This document shows positions 45,901-57,390 of a stretch of DNA of 64,000 nucleotides, one piece after another (the stretch's first letter is position 1; each line of letters begins with the position of its first letter). This DNA comes from Miscanthus floridulus. Its lineage: Eukaryota > Streptophyta > Magnoliopsida > Poales > Poaceae. The notes under the pieces are model-generated. The model made no database searches, was not told the origin of the DNA, and worked only from the letters and a program-made list of their open reading frames with translations. The DNA lies in contig NC_089598.1 in NCBI RefSeq assembly GCF_019320115.1, forward strand, positions 26,827,491 to 26,891,490, written 5' to 3'. Made by a program: the position numbers and the translations under genes.

Positions 45901-48900
45901 GGGGGGGTCTGATGCCATCTACTCCAAGAGCCAACACAAAGTGCGCTATAGAGAGGCATGTGTTGCCGAGACAGCCGTCCCCTCCTTCCTTCACTGGTTG
46001 GAATCTCCGGTCACCTTTGACTAGAGGGACCATCCCTCCCATGTCGCTAGACTAGGGCGCTACTTGCTCATCGTTGACCCCATCATCCGCAAGAAGCACC
46101 TCACCAAGGTGCTAATGGATGAAGGCAGTGACCTCAACATCCTCTACATCGACAGCCTCGATGCCATGCGCATACCCTGATCGGAGCTCCACCCGGCGAG
46201 CTCTTCCTTCCACGGTGTGATCCCAAGAGCGCAGGCATACCCGCTCAGGTAGATCGACCTACCCATCATGTTTGGCAACCGAGCCAACTTCTACTCAGAG
46301 GTGCTTACCTTCAAGGTGGTGGGCTTCCTATGGTCTTACCATGCCATCTTGGGGTGGCCATGCTACGCCAAGTTCATGGTGGTCCCCAACTCACCTAACT
46401 AAAGTTGAAGATGCTGAGACCAAACGACGTCATCACTGTGGGTAGCACCTTTTCGCACGCCCTCATGTGTGACCGCGAGCATTATGAGCTCGCCACTACC
46501 GTCATCAACTCTTCTGAGCTCCCACGGCTCAGGGAGTTGTCGACCCCGGTAGTCCTAGACTGCAACAAGCCAACCTCCTCAACCGCCTTTCACCCACTCA
46601 AGGAAACTAAGGCAGTGGGGATCGACCCCACTGACCCTACCAAGATGGTGTGGATCAGGACACAACTCCTGGCCAAATAGGAATGCGAGCTCACTGACTT
46701 TCTACACGCCAATCATGATGTCTTCGCATGGAAACCTTCCGACATGCCAGGCATACCACTAGAGGTCACCGAGCATGCACTATGCATCGTCCCAGGCTTG
46801 AAGCCCACCAAGCAATGCCTGCGTCGCTTCGACAAGGAGAGGCATAGGGCCATAGGCGAGGAGGTCACCAAACTCCTATCAGCCAGCTTCATCAGAGAGG
46901 TATTCCACTCCAACTGGCTTACCAATCATGTTCTTGTTAAAAAGAAGACCGGGAAACAGAGAATGCGCATTGATTATACTAGCCTCAACAAAGCATGTCC
47001 GAAGGACCACTTTCCTCTACCACACATAGACCAGATAGTCGACTCTACCTTGGGATGTGAGATCATCTCCTTTCTAGATGCTTACTCAGGCTATCACCAG
47101 ATCACGATGAAAGAGTTTGACCAGCTCGTGACCTCGTTCATCACCCCATATGGTTTGTACTATTATGTAACCATGCCTTTCGGTCTGAAGAACACCAGCG
47201 CCACCTACCAAAGGTGCATGCAGCAATGCTTTGCCGATCAAATCGACCTGCTCGATTAGCCTAATCACGCTGAGTGGCTAAAACCAACAATCGCCATCTA
47301 TGTTGATGACATAGTGGTCAAAATGGCTCAAGCTTGTGACCTGATCACAAACTTGTCCGCGACGTTCACGAACCTTCAAAGGTTCAACATCAAATTGAAT
47401 CCCAAAAAATGTATTTTTGGGGTCCCAAAGGGGAAGCTACTTGGATACATCATGTCCAAATGCGGCATCGAGGCCAACCCCAAAAAAATCATGGCCATCT
47501 CCAACATGGGCCCTATACGCAACATCAAGGGCGTACAGAGGCTCACCAGCTATTTGGCCATCCTGAGCCGATTCATCTCTCGGCTTGGTGAACAGGGGAT
47601 GCCCCTCTACAAGCTACTCAAAAGGACAGACACGTTCGTCTAGACTGAGAAAGCATAGCAGGCTATGGAGAGCCTCAAAGCATCACTGACGTCGGCCCCA
47701 ATCCTCATCGCTCCCGAATGGGGAGAACCCCTCCTCCTCTACATCATGGCAAGTAACCATGTGGTGAGCGCCACCCTAGTCATCGAAAGGGAGGAGCTAG
47801 GACACCACCTTAAGGTCCAACGACCCATGTACTTCATCAGGGAGGTACTCATCGACCCCAAGGTTTGGTACCCCTAGGTGCAAAAACTCCTATACGTCGT
47901 GCTGATGGTGACTCGAAAGCTCCTACACTACTTTACCAACCACAAAGTCTTGGTCATCACTTCATACCCACTCGGAGACATCATCCACAACCGCGACACC
48001 ATGGGACGAATATCCAAGTGGGCACTCGAGCTAATGGGCCACGACATCAGGTATATCCCTCGTACCGCTATCAAGTCTTAGGCTCTCATGGACTTTGTGG
48101 CTAAATGGATGGAGGTCCAGCTCCTGACCCTAGACGTCACCCACGAGTACTGGTCGATGTACTTTGATGGGTCTATAATGGTGCCTGGCTCGATGGCTGG
48201 AGTGGTTCAGTTCTCCTTGGACGGGAGTAGGCTCCGCTACGCAATCTGCCTCCACTTTTCAGCCTCAAACAACACCGCGGGGTATGAGGCCCTCATCGAG
48301 CTCGGTGCCACATGACTCTATGTTCACAGCGACTCAGAGCTGGTCATCGACCAGGTCATGAAGGAGTCCTCTTGCAAAACCCCCCTCATGGCAGCATACT
48401 GCCTAGAGGTGCACAAACTTGAGGACAAATTCTAGGGGATTGAGCTACATCATGTCCCCCAAAAGGACAATCATGCCGCCGATTTTCTTGCAAAATTGGA
48501 TGCCAGGCAGGTTCCTTCTCTGGACGGGGTCTTCATTAATGACCTTCACGAACCGTCTGCTCGCATCCTAGAAGGTCCGATCTAGACACACCCCGATGCC
48601 GACCCGACGCTCGAAGGCTCTAACCCCAGTGCCTCCATGACGACGTCGCCCATCGACATCACCGTGTTGGCACTCGATCAAGCCAACTGGCGAGCACCGC
48701 TACTCGCCTACCTCCTCAAGGAGGTTCTCCCACCTGAAACAACTAAAGCGCGATGGATCGCTCGATGCTCCAATACGTTCATCACCATCAGTGATGAACT
48801 TTACAAGCAAAGCCTGTTGGGAGTACTCATGAAGTGTGTCCCTACCGACCAAGGCAATTAGCTCCTCCTCGAGGTCCATGCCAGAATATACGGACACCAC

Positions 48901-48977
48901 GTGGCCCCGAGGTCGCTGGTCAAAAAAGCCTTTTGCCAAGGTTTTTACTAGCCCACCATGCTACGAGATGCAGAGGA
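45901..48977 (+). pseudogene. pol of Tat copy 1, first part (PR-RT-RNase H-second RNase H)
   Basis: The protease region has LMDEGSDLNILYID near 46110. Reverse transcriptase (46860-47400) has FIREVFHSNWLTN, KACPKDHFPLPHIDQIVDS, SFLDAYSGYHQI and Tyr-Val-Asp-Asp at 47299-47310. RNase H follows (47690-48080; YIMASNHVVSATLV, KLLHYFTNHKVLVITS). A second RNase H-like domain (48145-48520; MYFDGSI, LHFSASNNTAGYEAL, HSDSELVIDQVMKES) marks the Tat lineage. The integrase zinc-binding part begins near 48830 (VHARIYGHHVAPRSL) and is cut at 48977 by a solo LTR. TAG stops recur at 46678, 47257, 47641, 48433 and elsewhere. Confidence 0.85.
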
Positions 48978-51900
48978 TGTCACAGAGCCGACCAATTTAT
49001 AAGAGCACAAGTACAAAAACAATCACCAAAATGATTAAATTCTCGCACTTGAGCCCCATATAAACCCGGTAGCCAACTGAAACCACGAAGGATTTCAAAC
49101 CAACTTGCATACAATCAAGATCACAGTAATCCAACATAACACATCACATGTTACAACATTTCACAGACGGTTTGCAATAAATTACCACACCTCAGAGTCA
49201 TTGTTATTACAAAACAAGTCTTGTAAGTAGCAGAAGCAAATAGTTTAACTCACACACATGAGTTCAAATACAAGTACCAGCTTGCCGATCACATCCCACA
49301 AAAGCATTCGGATAAGATAAACAGAGATCATGCCCGTGATCTAGTCTTCATCACCTGTCGGGTGGAGATAATACTTATAGAAGCCCTGATAAAGGTCATC
49401 TGCAATAATAGGGAATAAACCTTGAGTATGAGAATGTACTCAGCTAGACTTACCCATCGAAAACCAAAATAAATGACACCAAGGATCATGCATAGCTTAA
49501 TTTAGTGGATCTGGCTGACACTTTCTTTTTTACAGAAAATCATAAGTAATAATGATCAACTCTTAACCTGAACTAGCAGTGACTTTTAGCCATTAACATG
49601 TCATCTATATTAGCACCTATACTAAGCAATCATTTGATTAAGATGCAAACATTAATAACCATAGCAGGTATAAATCGTGGCAACATTATCATCATCATCC
49701 ATTTAATCATATCATCAAATTAATTGAATCTATGTTGCCGCTGCTCAGTCAAGTTCTCACTATCTAGGAGAGATGGTGATTCGAATCGATTCCTATCCAG
49801 CTGGAGGGGTATTCCTAAACACAAACCCTACTTCCCCCGTTAGGGTCGCAATCAAGTCACCTTTGACACAATTCAAGAGTCGCGAGTCCTAACAGATTGG
49901 CATTCTCAGGGAACCACTCTGCTAAGGTTGCTCGGGACTCTAACCCGCCTTGAACTTATGCCAATGGCTCTCCGCACATCCTTACGACCTCTAGAATGCG
50001 CGCCACTGCTCATGTTCCTGGCCTAAGTCGAGCTACTAGGCTTCACGGTCAGAATGAGTTATCCGGCCAGCTAAGTGTTAGGCTGCATTCAATATAACAT
50101 GAGGACATATAGTGTATCGCTCCTTAAACGACATAGACGGAGTCACTATGTCCAACCCTACACAAGACTCTGCCCGGTCTTCATTCATTATTAACATGGT
50201 TCTTTTCCATGATAGCAAATATAGCCAACCGTGATCCACCTCATCCTAAAGCTCACAGGTGACAGGAAATCACCTGACTTCTACCGCACTAAGCATGGCT
50301 AAGCATTTAACCCGTTCCTGAACTTAAATAGGATTCAAGTGCGATATCTGGACAAGGATAGATATATAATGCAACAATTGGTTCCAACCAATTCCTATAC
50401 TTAATGCATCAACAACAATAAAAGATACTCAAGATATTTGTAAAAACATGGGAGACTTAGAATGCTCTGGGGCTTGCCTTTCAGGAAAGAGGATGGGCGG
50501 TGGTCAGGACACTCGGGCACCTCCTCCTCGGCAGCTGCTTCATCGATTGCCTGAACCTCGGGCTCCTCCTCCTGGCTCGCTTCCTCGAACTCCAGAAGCG
50601 TCACTCCCTCCAGCACAGCTATTGCATGTATGAGCAAGATAAATATCATGGATGCACATGAACGAAGTTAGGAATGCTCGGGGAATGCACATGCTTACTA
50701 CAGTCCGCATTTTCTGACTTAAGCTCTATAAAAATCACTTTAACTTGCCAAGTTTATACAACCTAATGTACAATTGCTCATCTTCAGTTAAGGACCTAGC
50801 ACCTGCACCTAAGCATGTTCTCAAGTTAGGCTAGCACCTAAACAATCAACAAGAACATTGCAACTAAGCATACACACAAACATTCGTATTTCAGCAAAAC
50901 AGGAACTTATATAGTGGTACAGTAAACTAATCATAACTGGAGATCTACAAATCGAAATGAAAGGCAATAAGACAATTTGGAAAGCTTATAAAATTGCCTA
51001 CAATTCATTTTCAGACCTCAAGGCACGATTCCAACCTTTACCAGGTCGAATTTATAGAACTACATAATCAGGTCCAAACAAGACAAAGAGCAAGCAAAAC
51101 TGTGATCCAAATTTGAACGACTGTAGCTCCTAAACTAATAGGCCAAATGCCACCAAATTTTGACAGGAGCTTGATACATAATTTATCTACAACTTTTGTA
51201 TTAACCACTTTCCCAGCAAACCAAATTATCATGGTGAACTTTGCAAAGTTCCTAGAACTGTCCAAAAAGACATAATGCAAGGAAATATTTATTAACTTAT
51301 GTTGTAAACATATAATTGGATAAAACCAACTTTACTCACTTATCACACATATCACAATAACACCAAAAAGTAAAGTGTTCACCACCAATTCATTTCTTTT
51401 AATGCCTTTCTTACTTTATTTAATTATTTAAGAGGAATGATAAACATATATGAAAACTACACCATTTAATCTACCAAAATTATAGTAGACCACTGTAAAA
51501 ATTTCACATCATTTGAGCAAGTATAACATCATACACAAAAATGACAAGGCATAAAGGCTTAAAATGACATAAATAGGAAACCCTAGTGAAAAGTGTCAAG
51601 CAATAGATTTTATATTTTTCATAGCATCCTTAAGGTACTAGGACATCCTCCAATAAATTTCATGGTCATTGGATTCATAGATAAATTACTAAAATTCACA
51701 CAAGAATCATTCAATGATAAAAGGAAAATCTATAACTCAAAAACCATATATGTACTGACTTTCAAATTTTTACCAGTGCTTCTACTCATCAAGAAGAGCT
51801 CATCAACAAAATTTCATAATTTTTGGAGCACAGGAACTCAAGATATAAATTAAACAAGTTTGCATTCATTTGAAAACACATTTCAAGTTTCAATTTAATT

Positions 51901-53696
51901 CTTCCAAAAATTCCACTACAAGTGTTCATGTTATATTTTTCCTGAATACTACACTTCACCATGATCCTAACAAAATTAGAACCACCAAATTTGGATTTAC
52001 AAAACTAGAGATACAATTTTTACAAAACAACATCCAAATCTGAATTATTTGAACTATCCGTTTAACACTCAGTCACTGGCAGGCGGGGTCCACCTGTCAG
52101 CTGGGCCCGTGCGTCAGCGACACAAAAATAGGGGAGGCGTCTTGCTCGACGTGGAACCAGTGGAGCACGCCGACGGCGGCATCACCGGCGACGAGGAGGG
52201 CACCTCCGTGCTCGCCATGACCTCCCGCACCGATTAACACCCTAACCCTAAACCCTACCGGCCCCTAAGTACCCCGGTCACGAAGCTCGGTGGCTCGGCC
52301 ATGGCGCACGGCGGCGCGTGGCTGTGTTCCGACCTGGCTAGACCGGCATTGACAGTGAAATCTTCACCCGAGCATCAGCACATGATGGAGAAGGCGAGAC
52401 GAGAGCTAGGGAAGGAGGAGAAAAGCGGTGCCGTGCTGGCTACGGAGAGCGCAACTTCGGCGGCGTTCGGACGGCGGTGGAAATGGAAATGTGGCCACTA
52501 CCTTGGTTCTCTAGCTCAACGGTGAGGTGGATGAGCTAGAGGAGGCTACGGTGGAGTTGTGGGTTAGCTGGAGGCAGTGTTTTTGTGGTGGCGAGGGCAC
52601 TAGGCGATGGCGGTGGCTCGGCGTTAATGGCGGAGGTGGTGGCTGTCGCGGCGGACGTAGTGGGAAGAGAAGGAGAGTGAATGAGAGCGAGCTGGGAGGG
52701 CAGAAGGATGTGGCTTCATGCGGTGGATAGCGGCCAGCAGTGCTAGGCTGGCCACGGTGCATGGCGGCCACACGGCGGCAAAGGTCTGTGGCCGGTCGAC
52801 ACTGTAGCAGGTCTGAAGTTTTGGATTCAGTTGTTCAATGGTGCCGATTGACAACGCCATTTCCCCAATCCAAAACTTTCAAACCGTGATGATCTAGCTC
52901 ATGGTGTAGTTGACAAAGTTGGAGATCTACATGTGGGCTACAACTTTTACAATTGGAGCTCGAGCTGGTTTGGTTTGGTTTGGTTTGGTTTGGGAGATAC
53001 AAGGCTCCAAACATCAACACATGAAACTGAAACTTGCTTTGTGACTTAGAAAATTTTCAGAGTCTCCATTTAGACCTCAAAATTGACTTGTGGGCCCTTT
53101 TTTAGCATGTTCTGCACATTTTCATAAGATGGTCATAAAATAACTTTTGTTCCTTATAAAATTTGCTACAACTTTGCTTTAGATTGCTTATACATGCAAA
53201 CACTCTAAGCTATACTTTTTAAATAGTCGAACAAAGGAGCTCTAGGGTCAACACAAGTCAAACTATCACTTGGAAATTTAATTAGGCAAAATGATCAACA
53301 TGAACATTGTTCCTAATGACATTCTAAGTATAACTAAGTTTCTTAAGAGGATAATTAGCCACACCACACATTGGTCACCCAAAAGCAAGCATCACATGTA
53401 CTGAAACAAGGAAAACAAGTGACTTTGTTACTTCTGTTTCAAAACCATGTTTCATGTGTTTCATGAGTTTGTGGCATAGTACTAGTTAACCATGTTTCAC
53501 TAAAGTGAGTGGCACATGTTGCACTTGAGTGTTGCACACTATTCATTTCCTAAAACAAACACACATAGAATATAACAATATATTGCAATGTTTCAAAATC
53601 ATGTTTCATACAATCTAAGCTCATGTATGGATGAATGATGCTCATGTTTATGAAATGCAAGTGCAAATGTGGAAGCCAAACAACTAGGGTGTTATA
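48978..53696 (-). mobile_element. 4.7-kb solo LTR, probably Tekay-type, inserted in Tat integrase
   Basis: The insertion is flanked by the exact 5-bp duplication GAGGA (48973-48977 and 53697-53701). On the minus strand it runs from TATAACACCCTAG to CTGTGACA. This matches the TGTAACACCC...GTGACA ends of the Tekay element in this window, with TG changed to TA at the start. It has no gag or pol, no internal LTR boundary and no polypurine tract. The layout, an AT-rich body with one GC-rich block (52070-52770), parallels a Tekay LTR. A single LTR left by recombination between the two LTRs of a larger element explains this best. Its 4.7-kb length is unusually large. Open frames in the GC-rich block are not genes. 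Confidence 0.7.
52967..52992. repeat. (TTTGG)n microsatellite
   Basis: About five pentamer units in the solo LTR. It is a simple slippage repeat with no apparent role. Confidence 0.8.
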
Positions 53697-53701
53697 GAGG
53701 A

Positions 53702-54646
53702 GATCGTCCATAGGTGCGTGGGATGCCAGTTCTATGCCTGGCAAACTCATTTGCCAGCGCAGGAGCTCCAAACCATCCCCATCACCTGGCCGTTCACGGT
53801 CTAGGGCCTCGACATGGTAGGACCCCTCAAAAAGGGCCCGTGCGGCTTCACTCACCTGCTTGTAGCGGTCGACAAATTCACCAAGTGGATAGAGGTGAAG
53901 CCCATCACCAACATCCGCTCAGAAGAGGCGGTCAAGTTCTTCCTCGACATCATCTACTAGTTCAGCGTTCCTAATCGTATCATCACTGACCACGGGACTA
54001 ACTTCACTGGGAAGAAGTTCCTAGACTTTAGTGATGAATATGACATCAGGATCGACTAGGCCTTGGTTGGACATCCACGTACTAATGGTCAGGTCAAGCA
54101 TGCCAATGGCATGGTCCTCCAAGGACTTAAGCCACACATCTTCGACTGACTCAACAAGTACACTGGGTGATGGGTTGCAGAGGTCCCAGCGATCCTCTAG
54201 AGCTTGAGGATGACCCAAACCAATCCATAGGGTTCACACCCTTCTTCCTTGCCTATGGTACCGAAGTAGTGCTGCCCTCCGACCTCAACCATGGCGCCCC
54301 AAGAGTGAAGGCCTTCGACCACGACCGAGCCATGGAGCCTCAGCAAGACGCAATTGACCTGCTCGAGGAGGCCCACGAGACGATCATCATCCACTCCGCT
54401 CGCTACTGGCAGACTCTCCATAGGTACCACTAGAGGAAAATCAGAGGAATGATCCTTGAGGTCAGAGACCTCATGCTTCGAAGGACCCAATCAACCAAGG
54501 GGAAGCACAAACTCTCTCCGCCCTAGGAAGGACCCTATACGGTGATCGAAGTGATCCAATTAGGCGCATACCGATCGAAGGATGACAATGGTGACATTCT
54601 CACCAACACTTGGAACATCGAACAGTTATGTCGTTTCTTCCCCTAA
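53702..54646 (+). pseudogene. pol of Tat copy 1, second part (integrase)
   Basis: This continues the integrase after the solo LTR. The zinc part ends with RCVGCQFYAWQTHLPAQ, followed by the core with GLDMVGPLKKG, DKFTKWIEVKPI and ITDHGTNFTGKKF. The C-terminal part has FTPFFLAYGTEVVLPSDL and NTWNIEQLCRF, and ends with TAA at 54644-54646. Stops include TAG at 53802-53804 and about 53957, 54057 and 54530. It would insert element DNA if intact. Confidence 0.85.
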
Positions 54647-55167
54647 AAATTCGGTCTTACCATTTTCTTTCATTCAACGTTCGCTCCTACAAAGCACCCC
54701 GGCCCAAACACTATCGGCCTAGGTCGCTCGAGGGCTCTACGAGGGTGTAATACCACCTCTGTTTTTTACTATCTTATGGTAAATACTTTTCTACCTGAAT
54801 GAAAGCGTAGTCTATTCCTTTAATTACCTTACATGACTTTGCTTTAAACATTCCGACCGATCGCACCCCACCACTACCTACGGTTATGAGTAGCTGAGCC
54901 TTGCAGGCCATGCCTGGGCTCTTAAAGTTGTAGCCTATGGGATGAATGGGTAGGGGCGAAAGAAAGAATAAAAAACAAAGTTATGCTAGGGTAAAAATAA
55001 AGAACGGATGGGACAAGCTTGCTCGAACGAAGTGATTCATGCTAAAAACAAAGTTGTTGTATTCATGGATACACAAAAACAATTACACGGGGGGCTTCTC
55101 CATGAACTTATCCTTTACACATGCTACTGTGGTAGCCCAGCGATATCGGCTGACGGCGCGACCAGTG
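54647..55167 (+). other. Post-pol noncoding DNA of Tat copy 1, truncated
   Basis: It aligns with 61457-61940 of copy 2 (shared AAAGCACCC, TTTTTTACTATC and GGTTATGAGTAGC stretches). It breaks off near 55150-55168, where gag-leader sequence of copy 2 begins. The rest of the 3' noncoding region and any LTR are missing here. Confidence 0.7.
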
Positions 55168-57390
55168 AGGGTAGGGGTTCCACCCGTCTTTGAGCCATCC
55201 TAGGCCTTCCTCTTTGGAAGCCTAGACTTCGTTGTCGACCGGCTCAGTGTACTACACCTCCACGAGGAGGCACTCGTTCTGGCGCCCATCGGAGGGGCGC
55301 CCTCCATCGGCTCTAGGACGCACGACGACTTCAATGATGAGGCACTTGCACTTTATTCCGAGCAAACTCTCTACTAAAACCCCGCTGTGAGTAATGTGCA
55401 TACCGTTATTTACTCTCTATTTACTATCTCTCACCGATTATTCGGAGGGACCATATTGTCCGCATTGCGAACACCGTATGATCGGTTCCCCTGTGGTCTC
55501 GCATCCCCTACAGACGCATGCGCTCGGGGCTCCAAAGGATGCTAGTGCCATCCCCTCTCACATCCAAATTCGTGGGAATGGCGAGCTATGCTCCTACCAC
55601 TTTCAAAGAACTCCCGGATGATGAGGGTGAGAGCGATGGCTCCAGCATCAGCGATGTGGCACCTAGCCACCGTCCATCCTAGGAGTGCGCTATGGCGGAT
55701 GCTCTAGGACAGCCGTCGATGGTTGTGGAGTCTGTGCAGACTAACACCCCTCCAGACCCATGTGCGGGGGCCCTCGCTCTCACACAAGGGCACACTGAGG
55801 AGCTACGACAATGGTGGTAGAACCAGCCACTGCCTGCATCGACGCGCTAGGTGCAGCACATTACGCCCCATGTGCATGACCCAATGGGCGACGCCTGGGG
55901 TCACGCCCGCTAGGTCCAATGCGACATCATGAATGAGGGAATGACCCCCATAGTTCGCTTGAGCTAGCTAGAACATCGCCGTTGCAGCAATGCTTTTGCG
56001 TGGCGTTCCCAAGCCCATCAACCCTAGGAGTGGGTGGTCTACCAGAACCTCTGGGTGCTGGTAGAAGCCACTGCCATTCAATAGGCGGAAAGCTCTGCAT
56101 TGCAACTCTGACATGCACCCTCTCTCCCCATTGGGGGAGTTGGAACGCACCAGATGGATCGCTCGATCCGCTCACCGCTACAGCCACCGAGCGTGGCTTA
56201 GGAGGCAGCAACTGCACCATAGTCTGACCTGGCGCCTGCTCTATAATGACCGTTGGTACACGAGCAGCCCGATCCACACCAAGATGCTCGTAGCGTCATC
56301 GACAACCAGCATCAGGCCTAGCATGATGATGACGTCCACCGGGTGGCGGCGAGGGTAGGCGACACGGGTCCCAGCCGAACCATCGAGGGGAGCGGTGAAA
56401 TGCGCCCCAGGCATGGTCGTCGGCCAGATGATTAAGTCCTAGCCCTAAGGGCCTAGGACCATGGGCCATTGACCAGCGTATTCAGAGAGCGCCGTTCCCA
56501 TAGCGCTTCCAATCGCCCACCAACATCACCAAGTACACCGGGGAGACAAACCCTGGTATTTGACTCGAAGATTTCTGCCTCACCTGCCGAGTCGGAGGGG
56601 TGGATGATGACTATTTCATCATTCAGTATCTCCCCATCTGCATGGGGGAACATGTTTGGGCATGGCTTAAATTCCTCCTACACGACAACATCCATGACTG
56701 GGCAGACCTCAAGAGGGTCTTCATCGGAAATTTCCAGGGGACGTATGTCCACCCTGATAACTCCTGGGACCTAAAGAGCTGTCAGCAGGAGTCTAGTGAG
56801 TCCCTACAGGATTACATCCGCAGGTTCTCCCAATGATGCAACTCCCTCCCTAATGTCATCGACACAGACATCATCAGCACATTCCTCTCTAGGATGACCT
56901 GCGAGTCCATGATCCACAAGCTTGGCTGCCTAAAGCCCCGTACCACCCATGACCTGCTCGACGTTGCCACTAACCATGCCTTTAGCAAGGAGGTGGTTGG
57001 AGTGGTCTTCAATAGAGGCTAGGACAAAGGCAAGGCCAAGCGCACAGACCAAGATGAGGGCCCCTCCACATAGAGGGGCAAGAAGAACAAAAAGGATCAG
57101 TGCCAACCGAACAACACCGCATTGGTCATCGCAATTGATTGCATGGGCAAGCAGCCCCAATAGGGACTGCCTGACCACTTCAACAAGTTCATGGATAGCC
57201 CATGCACCAACCACACCTACCCCATCAAACACCCCTACAAGGACTGCGAGCTCCTCAAATGTTTCCTACGATAGGCCGATGGGCCAAAAGAAGGAGACGG
57301 CAAAGAGGCGACAACCAAGAAAGGAGGCGCGATGGGCAAAGATGGAGACAGCTTCCCTGACCCTAAGGAATGCATCATGATCTTTGGCGA
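55168..57390 (+). pseudogene. Leader and gag of Tat copy 2, broken
   Basis: It opens with GGGTTCCACCCGTCTTTGAG, aligned to 43684 in copy 1, so the primer site and the first 140 bp of leader are missing. GTGAGT is conserved at 55387-55392. The capsid part is better preserved than in copy 1: 56600-56836 is open and has VFIGNFQGTYVHPDNSWDLK and SLQDYIRRFSQ. Stops still occur, for example TAG at 57272-57274, shared with copy 1 (45786-45788). Confidence 0.8.

Noticed and set aside
52236..52260. Telomere-like CCCTAACCCTAAACCCTA
   Set aside because: Only about three units, inside a solo LTR with no other telomeric feature. Too short to be an interstitial telomere.
52511..52860. Frames on both strands in a GC-rich block
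   Set aside because: They sit in the solo LTR and resemble the GC-rich promoter block of Tekay LTRs.
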